From assembly GCF_004801285.1 (NCBI RefSeq), contig NZ_SSNY01000003.1, positions 62,001 to 126,000 on the forward strand: a DNA stretch of 64,000 nt, written 5' to 3'. Positions 1-8,614 of this stretch are shown piece by piece. Within the stretch, counting starts at the first letter, position 1; each line of letters starts with the position of its first letter. The DNA comes from Ollibium composti. Its GTDB lineage: Bacteria > Pseudomonadota > Alphaproteobacteria > Rhizobiales > Rhizobiaceae. The position numbers and the translations under genes are program-made. The notes beneath the pieces were generated by a model. The model was not told the origin of the DNA. It made no database searches and saw nothing but the letters and a program-made list of their open reading frames with translations.

Positions 1-24
1 AGCCGCTGGACGAAAACGAGGGAG

Positions 25-1662
25 ATGGAGCTTCTGGCGACGTCCGCCAAGCGCCATCGGGTCCTTGTCGTCGTCGACAAGGGGACCGGGTTTCCAGATT
101 CCTTCCGGCTTGCCGCCGACGGTATCGTCGCAGTCGGGCCAATCCTGCCACGGCATGTCATTGCGGGAGCGAAACTCTGTCTGGGCGCCGATGTCACGCC
201 CGAGCAGGCGGCGTTCATCGCGACCGTGCCGCTGGCCATCATCAGCGCGGCGATGAGGCCGGGCAGATCGATCTCGCATGCCGTCACCCTGATGAAGAAG
301 GCTATTCAGCCGAAGCAGAAGGAGGTTTCCGGCCCCACGTTGGACGATCTCCACGGACTCGGCGAAGCGGGCGCATGGGGCAGGGAACTGGCGACGGATT
401 TGGCCGACTGGCGCGCCGGGAGGATCGGCTGGGAGGACGTGGACAGGGGAGTCCTGCTGTCCGGGCCGCCGGGGACGGGCAAGACCACTTTCGCAGGCGC
501 GTTGGCCAGGAGTTGCGGCGTCCGGCTCGTGCTGGGATCGCTCGCGCGCTGGCAGGCTAAAGGACACCTTGGCGACTTGCTCAAGGCCATGCGCGGGGCT
601 TTCGACGAGGCCCGCGAGAATGCGCCCTCCATCATCTTCCTGGACGAGATCGACGCGGTGGGCGACCGTGAAAGATTCAATGGAGACAACGCTCAGTATT
701 GCGTCGAAGTCGTTTCGGCGCTGCTCGAGTGCATCGACGGCGCCGAATCCCGCGAGGGGATCGTCATCGTTGGAGCTTGCAACCATCCGCATCGATTGGA
801 TGCCGCCCTGGTTCGTGCCGGCCGTCTCGACAGGCACGTCCGAATCTCTTTTCCAGACCAAGAGGGTCGAGAGGGAATCTTGCGCTGGCACCTCCAGGGA
901 TTGCTGCCCGATGCCGACCTCTCCGCAGTCGCTGTGGCGACGGAAGGTTGGAGCGGGGCCTCCCTGGAACAGCTCGTCCGGCAGGCGAGGCGTCGTGCAC
1001 GCCGTGGGCGGCGGGAGATGGTCCTCGATGACCTCTCGGCGGAACTGCCGCGCCCTGTTGCCATTCCGGCGGAGATGCGGCGGCGGGCGGCCGTCCACGA
1101 AACTGGGCATGTCATCGTCGCGCTTGCACTTGCGTGCGGTGAACTCGTTTCGGTTTCGGTCGAGAGCGCCATCGTCCCGGATCCTCAACGGCTACAGAAC
1201 GGGGGCGGCGCCTGTTTCAGGGACAAAAGTATCAAAGAACGGACCCACGACGAACTGCTCGACAGCATCGCGGTCCGGCTTGGCGGTATCGCCGCCGAGG
1301 AGGTTATCCTTGGACAGCGATCCGCAGGCGGCGGCGGGGGCAGGGGGTCCGACCTGCACACCGCGACGCTCTTGGCGCTCGCTTTCGAAGCCTCCTACGG
1401 CTTGGGTGAGGGCCTGGCCTATCTGGCAGGAGATGACGAAGAGGAATTGCTTGCGGCGCTGAAGCTCGACCGCTTCTTGCATGAGCGCGTCGACAGGATC
1501 CTGTTGGACCAACTTCGACGGGTTACAGAAATCATCGAACGGCAACGGCTGGACGTCGAGGGAGTTGCGGCGGCGCTCCTCGCGAAAGGAAGTCTCTCGG
1601 CTGGAGAGGTTCGGGAGATTGTTGCGGGCCAGTCGGGACTGCAGTTGGTGGAGCAGGGTTAA
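25..1662 (+). CDS. AAA+ ATPase fused to an M41 (FtsH-type) metallopeptidase domain
   Basis: This looks like an ATP-dependent protease related to FtsH. In the 545-residue reading there is a Walker A GPPGTGKT near 147-154, Walker B IIFLDEID near 203-210, an SRH-like ALVRAGRLDR near 261-270, and the zinc motif HETGH at 358-362. A possible third ligand is the Asp in GSDLHTAT near 443, as in the FtsH SGASND region. The two membrane segments at the N terminus of true FtsH are not visible; the first 100 residues look soluble. The frame is open to the window edge, and the purine-rich stretch before ATG 25 touches the codon with no spacer, so the real start may lie outside the window. It opens the accessory region and is followed by an unrelated hypothetical gene. 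The family is clear; the substrate is unknown. Confidence 0.8.
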   Translation: MELLATSAKRHRVLVVVDKGTGFPDSFRLAADGIVAVGPILPRHVIAGAKLCLGADVTPEQAAFIATVPLAIISAAMRPGRSISHAVTLMKKAIQPKQKEVSGPTLDDLHGLGEAGAWGRELATDLADWRAGRIGWEDVDRGVLLSGPPGTGKTTFAGALARSCGVRLVLGSLARWQAKGHLGDLLKAMRGAFDEARENAPSIIFLDEIDAVGDRERFNGDNAQYCVEVVSALLECIDGAESREGIVIVGACNHPHRLDAALVRAGRLDRHVRISFPDQEGREGILRWHLQGLLPDADLSAVAVATEGWSGASLEQLVRQARRRARRGRREMVLDDLSAELPRPVAIPAEMRRRAAVHETGHVIVALALACGELVSVSVESAIVPDPQRLQNGGGACFRDKSIKERTHDELLDSIAVRLGGIAAEEVILGQRSAGGGGGRGSDLHTATLLALAFEASYGLGEGLAYLAGDDEEELLAALKLDRFLHERVDRILLDQLRRVTEIIERQRLDVEGVAAALLAKGSLSAGEVREIVAGQSGLQLVEQG

Positions 1663-1907
1663 GAGATTCCGGCGAGATCTGCCATCGAGGAAATGTCTTT
1701 GATTGCTGCGGTCCCCCAGATGGAGACTTGGCTCCCAAGAGCAGCGAGCATTGCTTCATCAATCCTTATGGAATTGGGAAAACATTTCCCGGCGTTCTCG
1801 CGCATTCCTAAAGGAATTTCCCTTAACTCCTTCATAGGACAGTCAGTCTGACGCGAACCAGCATCGGCCGGGAAGCCGGCAACTACGCATACAGGGAGGT
1901 TGAATTG

Positions 1908-2915
1908 ATGGACAATGTCGCACCGCTGAAGGAGGCAGAAGTGCAAGTCGCTGGCTCCTCGCCGCCAAGGGATGCTCGCTCAGAGGCAAGCCGCAGCGGC
2001 CGAAAGTCGGCTTCCACTACCGCCGCCGCGACGCCGGCGATCGATTACGCAGAGTTCGGAATTGTCGGTGACGCGATTCCTCTTTTCGAGGAAGCGCGGG
2101 AGATGTTCGCGTCTATTGGCCGGAAGAGGACCGACGAGGTTTTCGCCTGCGGGGAGGTGCTTTCCCGGGCCCGCGAACAAGCGCCAGGTCAGGAAGCGTT
2201 CGAACGGTGGTCGAAGCGTGCATGCGGGCTCACCAGGAGAGGCGCTGACAACTACATCGCCGTGCACAGGCGGCTGGCAGCACACCGGAAGCTTTTCGTC
2301 GAATGCAGCGTTCCCGCGGCTGCGATGTACACCTTGGCACATGCCGAACCCGAAGCCTTGGCATCGGTGGTGGCGGCCTATCAGGCGGGCGAGAGGCCAA
2401 CGGTACGCGACATCAAAGTTTTGGTCGCCGGAGACGTTGCCCCCGCGAGACCGGAATTGGCGGATGTTTCAGGAGCTGACGGCCTGAAGGCTCTTGCACG
2501 CGAAAAATCACGGACAGCCATTCCGGTTCTCGTCGGACGCCTCCAGGCCATGCTCGCAGACGTCCACGAAGCGCTCGAGACTCACTTCGCAGGCAAAAAG
2601 GTGGCAAAGGGAGCGCTGATCCAGAAACTGGAACATCCAGCGAGGCGCGCCCGGGCAGAATTGCAAAGCGTGGCGCTGTTCGTCGAGCCTAATTCCTATG
2701 GGGATGAATGGAGGGTTCATCCATCGCAATTTCCGCACGGCAGCGGTTGGGCACGCGTTTCCAACATCCTGTTCACCGTCGGCGGACAGGAGAGCTGGCC
2801 CGACGCAAACAAGCTCGGCGCCTGGCTAGCCGACGAGGTTCGTCCCGCGCTCGAATTCGCGATCGGGGAAAAAGCTGCGAATGTCACGGCGGCGCAGGAC
2901 GGAATAGAAGGGTAG
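1908..2915 (+). CDS. Conserved hypothetical protein (335 aa)
   Basis: No confident family. ATG 1908 is preferred because AGGGAGGT sits about 7 bases upstream at 1893-1900; a TTG three bases earlier is less likely. The N-terminal 45 residues are low-complexity (Ala, Ser, Arg) and probably disordered. Residues about 55-170 are helical, with a segment (EVLSRAREQ ... FERWSKRACGLTRRGADNYI) that resembles the small DNA-associated domains of phage and plasmid proteins such as DUF3102; this is a weak resemblance only. The C-terminal part contains the aromatic-rich stretch SQFPHGSGWARVSNILF. It may be co-transcribed with the protease gene 245 bases upstream, but a separate promoter is equally possible. 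Confidence 0.7.
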   Translation: MDNVAPLKEAEVQVAGSSPPRDARSEASRSGRKSASTTAAATPAIDYAEFGIVGDAIPLFEEAREMFASIGRKRTDEVFACGEVLSRAREQAPGQEAFERWSKRACGLTRRGADNYIAVHRRLAAHRKLFVECSVPAAAMYTLAHAEPEALASVVAAYQAGERPTVRDIKVLVAGDVAPARPELADVSGADGLKALAREKSRTAIPVLVGRLQAMLADVHEALETHFAGKKVAKGALIQKLEHPARRARAELQSVALFVEPNSYGDEWRVHPSQFPHGSGWARVSNILFTVGGQESWPDANKLGAWLADEVRPALEFAIGEKAANVTAAQDGIEG

Positions 2916-2939
2916 GCGGATCAACGGCCTCGGCCGCGC

Positions 2940-3545
2940 TCAGGCGGCACGCCCGAATGGCTGCCAAGCGTCTGTCTGGTGATGGGGATATTTTCGCTCG
3001 GGGAGACGGCTGACATTGTTCCGGGGCCGTCTGCCGCCTGCAATAGGCCGGATGCTCCATTGATCCCTGGCGGGATCGTAGAGTCCCGGTAACCGGAAGT
3101 ATCGGTTGATGACCAGGAAGTCCTTGGTGTTCATCGTCACCAGAGTGGCCCGGTGGACGATCGCGAATGCCGCCATTTCCAGATCCTGGCGAAGCTTGAC
3201 CGTTTTGGCTTGGGGCGAATGGATCCATATGTCGTTGAGCTGCGGAACCGCAGTCATGCGCCCGTAGAGCATGGCGACGTCGACGTCAGTGGGGAGAGTG
3301 GGCATTGTTGATTTCACGAGAGCGTTGAGCCAATCTTGGAGTTCGACAGCCCTCGCAACGTTCCGCCGTTGAAGCAGCGATATGCCCCTCTGAATCTCGG
3401 TGACGCAGCCAACGGTAATGGCAAGCGATTCCTCCTGCCGGGCCATCCAGTTCACCACGTTTGCGTTCGGCCGTGGCTTTATCAGCTCGCTCACCACGTT
3501 AGTGTCCAGAATGTATAGTTCGATGCGTGGGCTCACGACGGACAT
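2940..3545 (-). CDS. PIN-domain toxin (VapC/FitB type)
   Basis: This is a probable endoribonuclease toxin. Near the N terminus it has YILDTNVVSELIKP with the first catalytic Asp, then Glu in TEIQRG, Asp in RQDLEMAAFAI and Asp in MNTKDFL, which is the expected four-acidic-residue PIN set in the right order. At 201 residues it is longer than the usual 130-140. The excess is a basic C-terminal tail (PIAGGRRPRN onwards) that may not be structured. No antitoxin gene precedes it on its own strand. A Phd-type antitoxin gene instead starts about 100 bases away on the opposite strand, so the pair would share one intergenic promoter/operator. No strong ribosome site is visible at the ATG, and a GTG three codons in is an alternative. 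Confidence 0.8.
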   Translation of the reverse strand: MSVVSPRIELYILDTNVVSELIKPRPNANVVNWMARQEESLAITVGCVTEIQRGISLLQRRNVARAVELQDWLNALVKSTMPTLPTDVDVAMLYGRMTAVPQLNDIWIHSPQAKTVKLRQDLEMAAFAIVHRATLVTMNTKDFLVINRYFRLPGLYDPARDQWSIRPIAGGRRPRNNVSRLPERKYPHHQTDAWQPFGRAA

Positions 3546-3646
3546 CCGGCTATGATGGTGGAACAGGTTTACGCTGCGGCAGGTTAGGCAAAAGTCACCG
3601 GCGAAACGTTAAGGAGCCGCTTTGCGTGCGTACGAGAGGATTCGAC

Positions 3647-3901
3647 ATGAGCACCGGGAAACCCAGCGATCAGGACGCTTCGGAAGCCGGATCGGATTCA
3701 TGGACTCTCTCCGAAGCGAAGGCTCGGGTCGCTGACCTGTTTGATGCAGCCGCGAATCGGGGGCCCCAAACGATCGTCGGCCCGGATCACGAGTTCCGGT
3801 TGGTCCTCACAAGGAGCCGCCGGACGCCTGAAGCCAAAGAGCTGCTGTTGAGCGGCGGCCGTCCCACAGAGCCAGGAAGACCAAGCGGCCGAAAGGAGTG
3901 A
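3647..3901 (+). CDS. Phd/YefM-family antitoxin
   Basis: This 84-residue protein has the Phd signature WTLSEAKARVADLFDAA near residues 22-38, followed by RGPQTIVGPDHEFRLVL, which matches the (A)NRGPQ.I...G.....L pattern of Phd antitoxins that form the DNA-binding dimer. The start at 3647 is chosen over a longer reading from 3527 because AGAGGA precedes it at 3635-3640 and the conserved domain begins just downstream. It is divergent from the PIN toxin gene and is the likely cognate antitoxin and autorepressor. The C terminus is rich in Gly, Arg and Pro and would be the flexible toxin-binding part. Partnership is inferred from position. Confidence 0.72.
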   Translation: MSTGKPSDQDASEAGSDSWTLSEAKARVADLFDAAANRGPQTIVGPDHEFRLVLTRSRRTPEAKELLLSGGRPTEPGRPSGRKE

Positions 3902-3940
3902 TGGCGGCTTTCGGACTGGTTCAAACGAACGGATAGCAAC

Positions 3941-4675
3941 GTGTCTATGCGATCAGCGTGGCGGCGGTGGCTAGGTCAGTTCGAGCAATCGCTTGACCAG
4001 CTTGCCATCTCAACAATCGATGTCAGTCATTTCGACGATGCGGAACGTCGCTCCGTTACGCTTGCACTGTTCGCGCGGTTTCGCGCAGAGCTTCGCGCAG
4101 CGTTGACGCTGGCGGACGCAGGCCATGACATGGCATTCCGATCCTATTGCCGATCCGCGATTGAGTGCGCTCTGCACCTCCTACATGGCGAAGCGCAAGG
4201 CAACTATCTTGAGCAGTTGCGGATGGACGACACGGTAAGCCGCCGCTCTCGAGCCAAGACCTTTCTTAAAAATTCCCACGGACGCCTCGCCGCGAATGCT
4301 ACAGAGAGCCTTGAGAAATTTCTCCGCGACAGTGCCGGGGCGAAGGGCAAGCTTCTCATCTCTGAAATCGAAACCCCATTTCCACGCTTGAATCATGTCT
4401 ACCGGGAGATTTCTGCTGATTCAGCCCATGTGACCTGGACATCGCTTCACCGTCAGGTGAATCAGACGAAGATCGGGTGGATCAGTGTGGAGGTCGAGGC
4501 GAAAGTCTCCGAGGACGAGATGGAAGAGTCCGCGTCCATTCTCGCGTTTTCGGGATTGGTGGCGACAAAATCGCTACTGGAAATCGTGCCTGAGCTTGAT
4601 GAGCGATATGATCTTCAAGCAATTTTCGAGAGCTATAAGCCTGTCTACCTCGATGGAAAAGAGAAAAAGGAATAG
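3941..4675 (+). CDS. Hypothetical helical protein (244 aa)
   Basis: Not recognised with confidence. The start is GTG 3941 or ATG 3947, 40 bases after the antitoxin gene and in the same frame, so it may be the third gene of that transcript. The N-terminal half contains a long helical pattern (FARFRAELRAALTLADAGHD, then RSYCRSAIECALHLL) reminiscent of DUF5677/HEPN-like abundant-helix proteins. The spacing of Arg and His residues is not the clear RxxxxH of HEPN ribonucleases. The C terminus is acidic and ends in a Lys/Glu run. The GC content is visibly lower than its neighbours, especially after 4300, which is consistent with horizontal acquisition. Confidence 0.6.
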   Translation: MSMRSAWRRWLGQFEQSLDQLAISTIDVSHFDDAERRSVTLALFARFRAELRAALTLADAGHDMAFRSYCRSAIECALHLLHGEAQGNYLEQLRMDDTVSRRSRAKTFLKNSHGRLAANATESLEKFLRDSAGAKGKLLISEIETPFPRLNHVYREISADSAHVTWTSLHRQVNQTKIGWISVEVEAKVSEDEMEESASILAFSGLVATKSLLEIVPELDERYDLQAIFESYKPVYLDGKEKKE

Positions 4676-4923
4676 CTTTCCGCAGAGAGCGAAAGAGAGG
4701 GATGAGACGAAAAAGATGATTCTATTTTCTTAAAAATGGAGAAATGGCATTGAATACTCGCTAACCTCCAAATGAATTATCCACTGTTCTGTTAAGGGGG
4801 ATCTCGACTTTCTAGGGCTGCCTATGTATAGGGCCCCCATGTTCAAGAGCGCCTTTTCTTTCGCACGCATATGACCTCGCTATCGGCGAGAGACTTCATT
4901 CGTGCAAAGAAAGGAACAGAATC

Positions 4924-5451
4924 TTGGATATCACCGCTCGTATCAAGTTGGCCGTTGCCGCGCATGCGCGGCGTGACGACGCTTCCCCCACTGATTTCGA
5001 TCTTCGCTTCCGCGACGGCATTGCAGCCGGCGGCTGGCATCTCGATGACGAAAGCCTGACGCGCGCAGGATACTACTGTACCTACGCTCGCAAGGCGACG
5101 ATGGTCGTAGTCAGACCCGGAGCGCCTGCGATCCCCACCTTTTGGAAACCCGCCGTGTTCTTCCTTCCGGACGACCCGGCCCTGAAGCCTGAGATGGCAT
5201 ATGACGGCGATCCGCTGCTGCGCGGCTGCAAGGTCGTCCCGGTCAAGCCTGCTGTCGACACGCCAAGGTCAAAGCTCAAGCGCGAGGTTTTCGGGCACGT
5301 CAATCCGGCGCTGGATGCCCTGGCTAGCTTCCATGAACGGACCGGAAAACGCTGGGAGGTGCTCTACCTTCGCGAGCGCGACCGCTGTCGCAATGTGGGC
5401 GAGGCGTTCGACTGGTCCGAGATGCCTGTCGATCCGAGGACGCTCTCCTAG
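4924..5451 (+). CDS. Hypothetical protein (175 aa)
   Basis: No known family is recognised. The start is TTG 4924, preceded by AAAGGAACAGA at 4911-4921, a reasonable ribosome site. The protein has a well-mixed soluble composition, with notable segments GYYCTYARKATMVVVRPG and WKPAVFFLPDD suggesting a beta-rich core, and an ending rich in Arg, Asp and Glu. It has no membrane segment or signal peptide. About 250 AT-richer bases precede it, with no gene seen in them. It is followed by the frameshifted gene at 5590. Confidence 0.6.
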   Translation: MDITARIKLAVAAHARRDDASPTDFDLRFRDGIAAGGWHLDDESLTRAGYYCTYARKATMVVVRPGAPAIPTFWKPAVFFLPDDPALKPEMAYDGDPLLRGCKVVPVKPAVDTPRSKLKREVFGHVNPALDALASFHERTGKRWEVLYLRERDRCRNVGEAFDWSEMPVDPRTLS

Positions 5452-5589
5452 CGGTCCGATCTCGCGCAGCCGGCGCAGGCTCATTGCAACGCACAGAAAC
5501 CAACGCGGCGTCCGGCGACATCGCGGTTGCCAGCGCGTGCCCCGACCGCGGGGAGCGCCGCCACTTCCAACCAAGAAAGGATACCAAGC

Positions 5590-5960
5590 GTGCCAAATTC
5601 GGAATCTTCCCCCAGCTCCGCACCCCGTTTGAGGAAGGCGCTGGTTCCCACCGACGACCAACCGGACTTCCCCGTCAGGTTTCCCGTCCGCCTTCCCGCA
5701 GACCTTGCCGAACGCCATTGTGTCGGGGGGGCGCCGTCTTTGTCGTCGACTATATTGTACGGCAGAACCCCGGCCACGACCGCGGCATTCTGCAGCTGAA
5801 CATGCTGGGCCAGAGCGGGACGCCGTATCTCGTAACCAAAATCTGCTCTCCGGAAACCTGGCCTTGGCAGCGCGAACATGCGTTTCGCTTTCCTGGGGAG
5901 GCCGCGGCCGCACTTCTGCAGGAATGGGATCCGACTGGCCCGAAGGTCCAGCAGAACTAG
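5590..5960 (+). pseudogene. Frameshifted hypothetical gene (G7 tract)
   Basis: Two overlapping frames appear to be halves of one protein of about 123 residues. The first half begins at GTG 5590 (AGAAAGGA at 5574-5581) and runs MPNSESSPSS ... LPADLAERHCVGG. The second half, one frame back, continues VFVVDYIVRQNPGHDRG ... LLQEWDPTGP and stops at 5960. The switch lies in a run of seven G at 5725-5731; eight G would join them in frame. It may be a real decay mutation, a contingency tract, a programmed -1 slip or a sequencing error. The function is unknown. Neither half alone looks like a complete protein. Confidence 0.55.
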
Positions 5961-6081
5961 GCGGCTCAATGCGCCACCGAAAGAGGTACCTCTCAGTGTC
6001 TCGTAGCCGGCGCCAGAACTATATTGAAACCAGGCCGATCGGCAGAGAGCTTGATCCGGCCCATCAACATAGGAAGCAGTC

Positions 6082-6816
6082 ATGAATCGCAACGCCAGGC
6101 GTGCCGCGCAAGCGCAGACACGGACGAGAACCGTTGACCGTGTCACGGCCGTGCACGAAGCGGGGCATGCTGTCGGCCGGTTACTCACCGCCAAAGACAT
6201 GGGCTTTTCTTTCGACGAGGCGGTGCACAGCATCGAAGTCGGAACCGGGCCTGACTGGCTCAGCTCCGATGCCAGGATTGTGCTGCACTCTCAGGCGATC
6301 TGCTACGGACCCGCCGTGTCACGGGAATTGCAGGCAGCGTATCAGCAGGCCTATCCGGGTCGTGAGCCGATTTCCGCGGACGAGCTCAACGCCCGGATGC
6401 TCGGCATCGGCACGGCCGAACAGCGAGCCGTTTCAGGGCGTGCGAAGATGGTTGTTACGTCCATGGGAGCGGCGGCCGAAGCGCGGCTGAGCGGTGCTCC
6501 GTGGGAGGTAGTTTTCTCAAGCGATGCCTGCCGCGCCGATCGAATGGATTTCAATCGCGAGGCGAGGCTCGTGGGGCTTGGCGATGGCGAGATGGCCGAA
6601 GCGCGGGCCGCCGTTGGCTCGATGGTGATCGGACTCGTGGCAATTCCGGACGTCTGGACCGCCATCGGTGCGATCGCCTCGGCGATTAAGGGAAGGCTTT
6701 CAGGGAAGCAGGTCGCCTCGCTGGCGGCGCCTTATATCGGCAAACTGCCGCCTGACTACCTTGACCGCCTTTCTCCGTCACGGGCAACCGAACTCTTGTA
6801 TCGACGATCACTCTGA
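6082..6816 (+). CDS. Stand-alone M41-like metallopeptidase domain protein
   Basis: This 244-residue protein starts with a basic tail and then has VTAVHEAGHAVGRLL with HEAGH at 25-29, the FtsH-type zinc motif. A later GAAAEARLSGAPWEVVF ... ACRADRMDF has the layout of the FtsH region that ends with the third zinc ligand (an Asp). No AAA+ ATPase domain is present, so it cannot unfold substrates itself. A second protein in this window (at the left edge) carries the same peptidase type fused to AAA+. The C terminus is hydrophobic and helical. It may be an adapter-dependent or regulatory peptidase. The zinc motif is clear, but activity and substrate are unknown. Confidence 0.7.
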   Translation: MNRNARRAAQAQTRTRTVDRVTAVHEAGHAVGRLLTAKDMGFSFDEAVHSIEVGTGPDWLSSDARIVLHSQAICYGPAVSRELQAAYQQAYPGREPISADELNARMLGIGTAEQRAVSGRAKMVVTSMGAAAEARLSGAPWEVVFSSDACRADRMDFNREARLVGLGDGEMAEARAAVGSMVIGLVAIPDVWTAIGAIASAIKGRLSGKQVASLAAPYIGKLPPDYLDRLSPSRATELLYRRSL

Positions 6817-6886
6817 AATGGATTTCAACCGCCATCGAGTGGTTGAACGGGAAGTCAAGGCCACGGCGTAGGGAGGAACCTAAGCC

Positions 6887-7384
6887 TCATGCCGGCAAGT
6901 TGTCATAATCTCGTTCAAGAGCGACCAGGTCGTCTAACGCTTCGTCATATTCGTAGGCAACGCCGTCGAGCTTGACCCCGCCTTCGTCAGGTGGAAGAGG
7001 GGAGGCTCCCTCGGCATGAATCTCACAAGCAACGAAGAGGCGACCCGTGTCCCTCAGACTGCCTGGCCTGCCGCAGGTCTCGCAGTATCGGTAAGAACGC
7101 GAGTCGGCGAGAATCTCGGCCTTGTGCAGCGCAAGCCGAGCAGCATCTGACACAGACCGATCAGGCATCGCATCCATCCTCAGGCTTCCATACTTTTCGT
7201 AGACCCTTTCGAGGTGAAGGCGCGTTCCGGGCGGCAGGGCGGCTGAGACTTCGCCGAAATACTTGTCCAAAACCACTTCCCACCCCGGCCCGCACTCGAA
7301 CCGCATCCGTACGGGAATCAGGTCGGGGTACTTTGTCTTCAAATTCGGGAAGTCTGTCATCGGGGCTCTGTCACCGGTTGCCAT
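6887..7384 (-). CDS. Hypothetical protein with Cys/His zinc-binding C-terminal part
   Basis: This 165-residue protein belongs to a widespread uncharacterised type: an N-terminal FECGPGWEVVLDKYF segment, a middle VYEKYGSLRMDA segment, and a putative zinc knuckle YCETCGRPGSLRD ... FVACEIH in the C-terminal third. The order (aromatic-rich, KYGSLR, CxxCG...C..H) matches many small hypothetical proteins of Proteobacteria and phages. The function is not known. The start is ATG 7384, or possibly the second Met nine codons in (MTDFPNL), since neither has a strong ribosome site. It is transcribed convergently with the M41-like gene, with about 70 bases between them. Confidence 0.7.
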   Translation of the reverse strand: MATGDRAPMTDFPNLKTKYPDLIPVRMRFECGPGWEVVLDKYFGEVSAALPPGTRLHLERVYEKYGSLRMDAMPDRSVSDAARLALHKAEILADSRSYRYCETCGRPGSLRDTGRLFVACEIHAEGASPLPPDEGGVKLDGVAYEYDEALDDLVALERDYDNLPA

Positions 7385-7482
7385 GGCGCGTCACTTCATA
7401 GCGGTACCAAACCTGAGGTGAAGGTTTAGTTCATGTCGACGTGGAGGCGGGCGGACGGAGCGGATGGATAGCATCGCCCATG

Positions 7483-8259
7483 TCAGTTTTCGCACCTCTC
7501 GTAGGCGAGTTCGTCTGCCGCTTCTCGCGTAACCTCAACACGTCCATTGGAGCTGACAGCAAACAGGAAGTGGAGAATGCGTTGATCCGCAGAAACGGCA
7601 AGGCAGGTAAGCCTGCCGGAAGCGTATGCCCAGGTATCGATGCCGATGCGGGTGCGTCTCGTCTCGGGCAGGCAGGTCGAGGTCGGTGTGTGGCCGTGGA
7701 CGACGATATGGGATAGTTCGCCCTCGAACTCGAGGAAGGGCTCCCGGATCATCATCATGACCTTCGGATCCTGCTCCGCAATCGGGCGACTTGGATCGAC
7801 ACCCGCGTGAACATAGGCGAAGCGGTCGTCGACGATGATCGGTACGGATTCCCGCAGTACCTGGACGTGCCGGGCAAAGTTTCCCCTGAACGCGGCGGCG
7901 GTCTCGGAGATTTCGCCTTCAGTAAGTAGCCCGTAGGATTCCAGCGTTTCGTAACCACCGAGCCGTAGCAGCCACTTTTCGAATCTTGCCTCGTCGACCG
8001 CGTCCGACGTCATGAAATCCAGGAAGTAGGCATCATGATTGCCCCGGATCAGTCGCGACCGAGGCCATCTCTCCAACGTGTGGCAGACAAGGTCGAGCGC
8101 CCGCCGGCTCGATGGGCCGCGGTCGATGATGTCTCCGAGGAAGAGCACTCGCGGTTCACTGCCGGATGCGTCAGCCTCTCGGGCGATGGCGTTAAGCAAC
8201 GGTGTAAGCAGGTCGGCGCGGCCGTGAACGTCGCCTATGGCGTAGGTGGTGTATGGCAT
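7483..8259 (-). CDS. Metallophosphoesterase (PPP/ApaH-like serine/threonine phosphatase type)
   Basis: The calcineurin-like phosphoesterase motifs occur in order: GDVHGR at 9-14, GDIIDRG at 42-48, GNHD at 73-76, then YVHAGV and a HGHTPT motif that supply the remaining metal and phosphate ligands. At 258 residues it has the size of bacterial PrpA/ApaH-type enzymes, which remove phosphate from Ser/Thr-phosphoproteins or split diadenosine tetraphosphate. The substrate cannot be decided here. The RRGID segment and acidic C terminus are ordinary. It is divergent from the HNH-RecQ gene across a 355-base gap. Confidence 0.88.
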   Translation of the reverse strand: MPYTTYAIGDVHGRADLLTPLLNAIAREADASGSEPRVLFLGDIIDRGPSSRRALDLVCHTLERWPRSRLIRGNHDAYFLDFMTSDAVDEARFEKWLLRLGGYETLESYGLLTEGEISETAAAFRGNFARHVQVLRESVPIIVDDRFAYVHAGVDPSRPIAEQDPKVMMMIREPFLEFEGELSHIVVHGHTPTSTCLPETRRTRIGIDTWAYASGRLTCLAVSADQRILHFLFAVSSNGRVEVTREAADELAYERCEN

Positions 8260-8614
8260 CCCAGAAGTCCTTTCGGGACTCAGGTAGCGACGTCACGTTG
8301 TCGTTTGATTAAGGCGGGAGGAGGCGGTCAGATCGGTCTTGCTTGGACAGGCAACTTCAATTTGTTTTCGAGGGGCTGGGCTATGCCATGGGACTGATGT
8401 GGTGGCGAGCCACCATTGAAGTGATAGCTGCCGGATACGCTTGCTTGCGTCATGCGCCTGTACGATGCGAGACGCCGGAAATCTACAGGGTCGAGCGGCT
8501 CTCGTTTTGCAGCCAGTGTTTCCCGGATTCGCGGCGTTCGCGGTCGGTGGTCAGCCTTTCATAAACCTCTTCTGTTACTCCCGTGGTTTTCAGGGACGTG
8601 GGCGCAATAGGGAA
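8260..8614. other. Intergenic region between divergent genes
   Basis: These 355 bases separate the phosphoesterase and HNH-RecQ starts. I see no convincing gene, RNA or terminator. The frame of the helicase stays open back to 8441, but ATG 8615 is where recognisable protein begins. It presumably holds both promoters. Confidence 0.5.
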
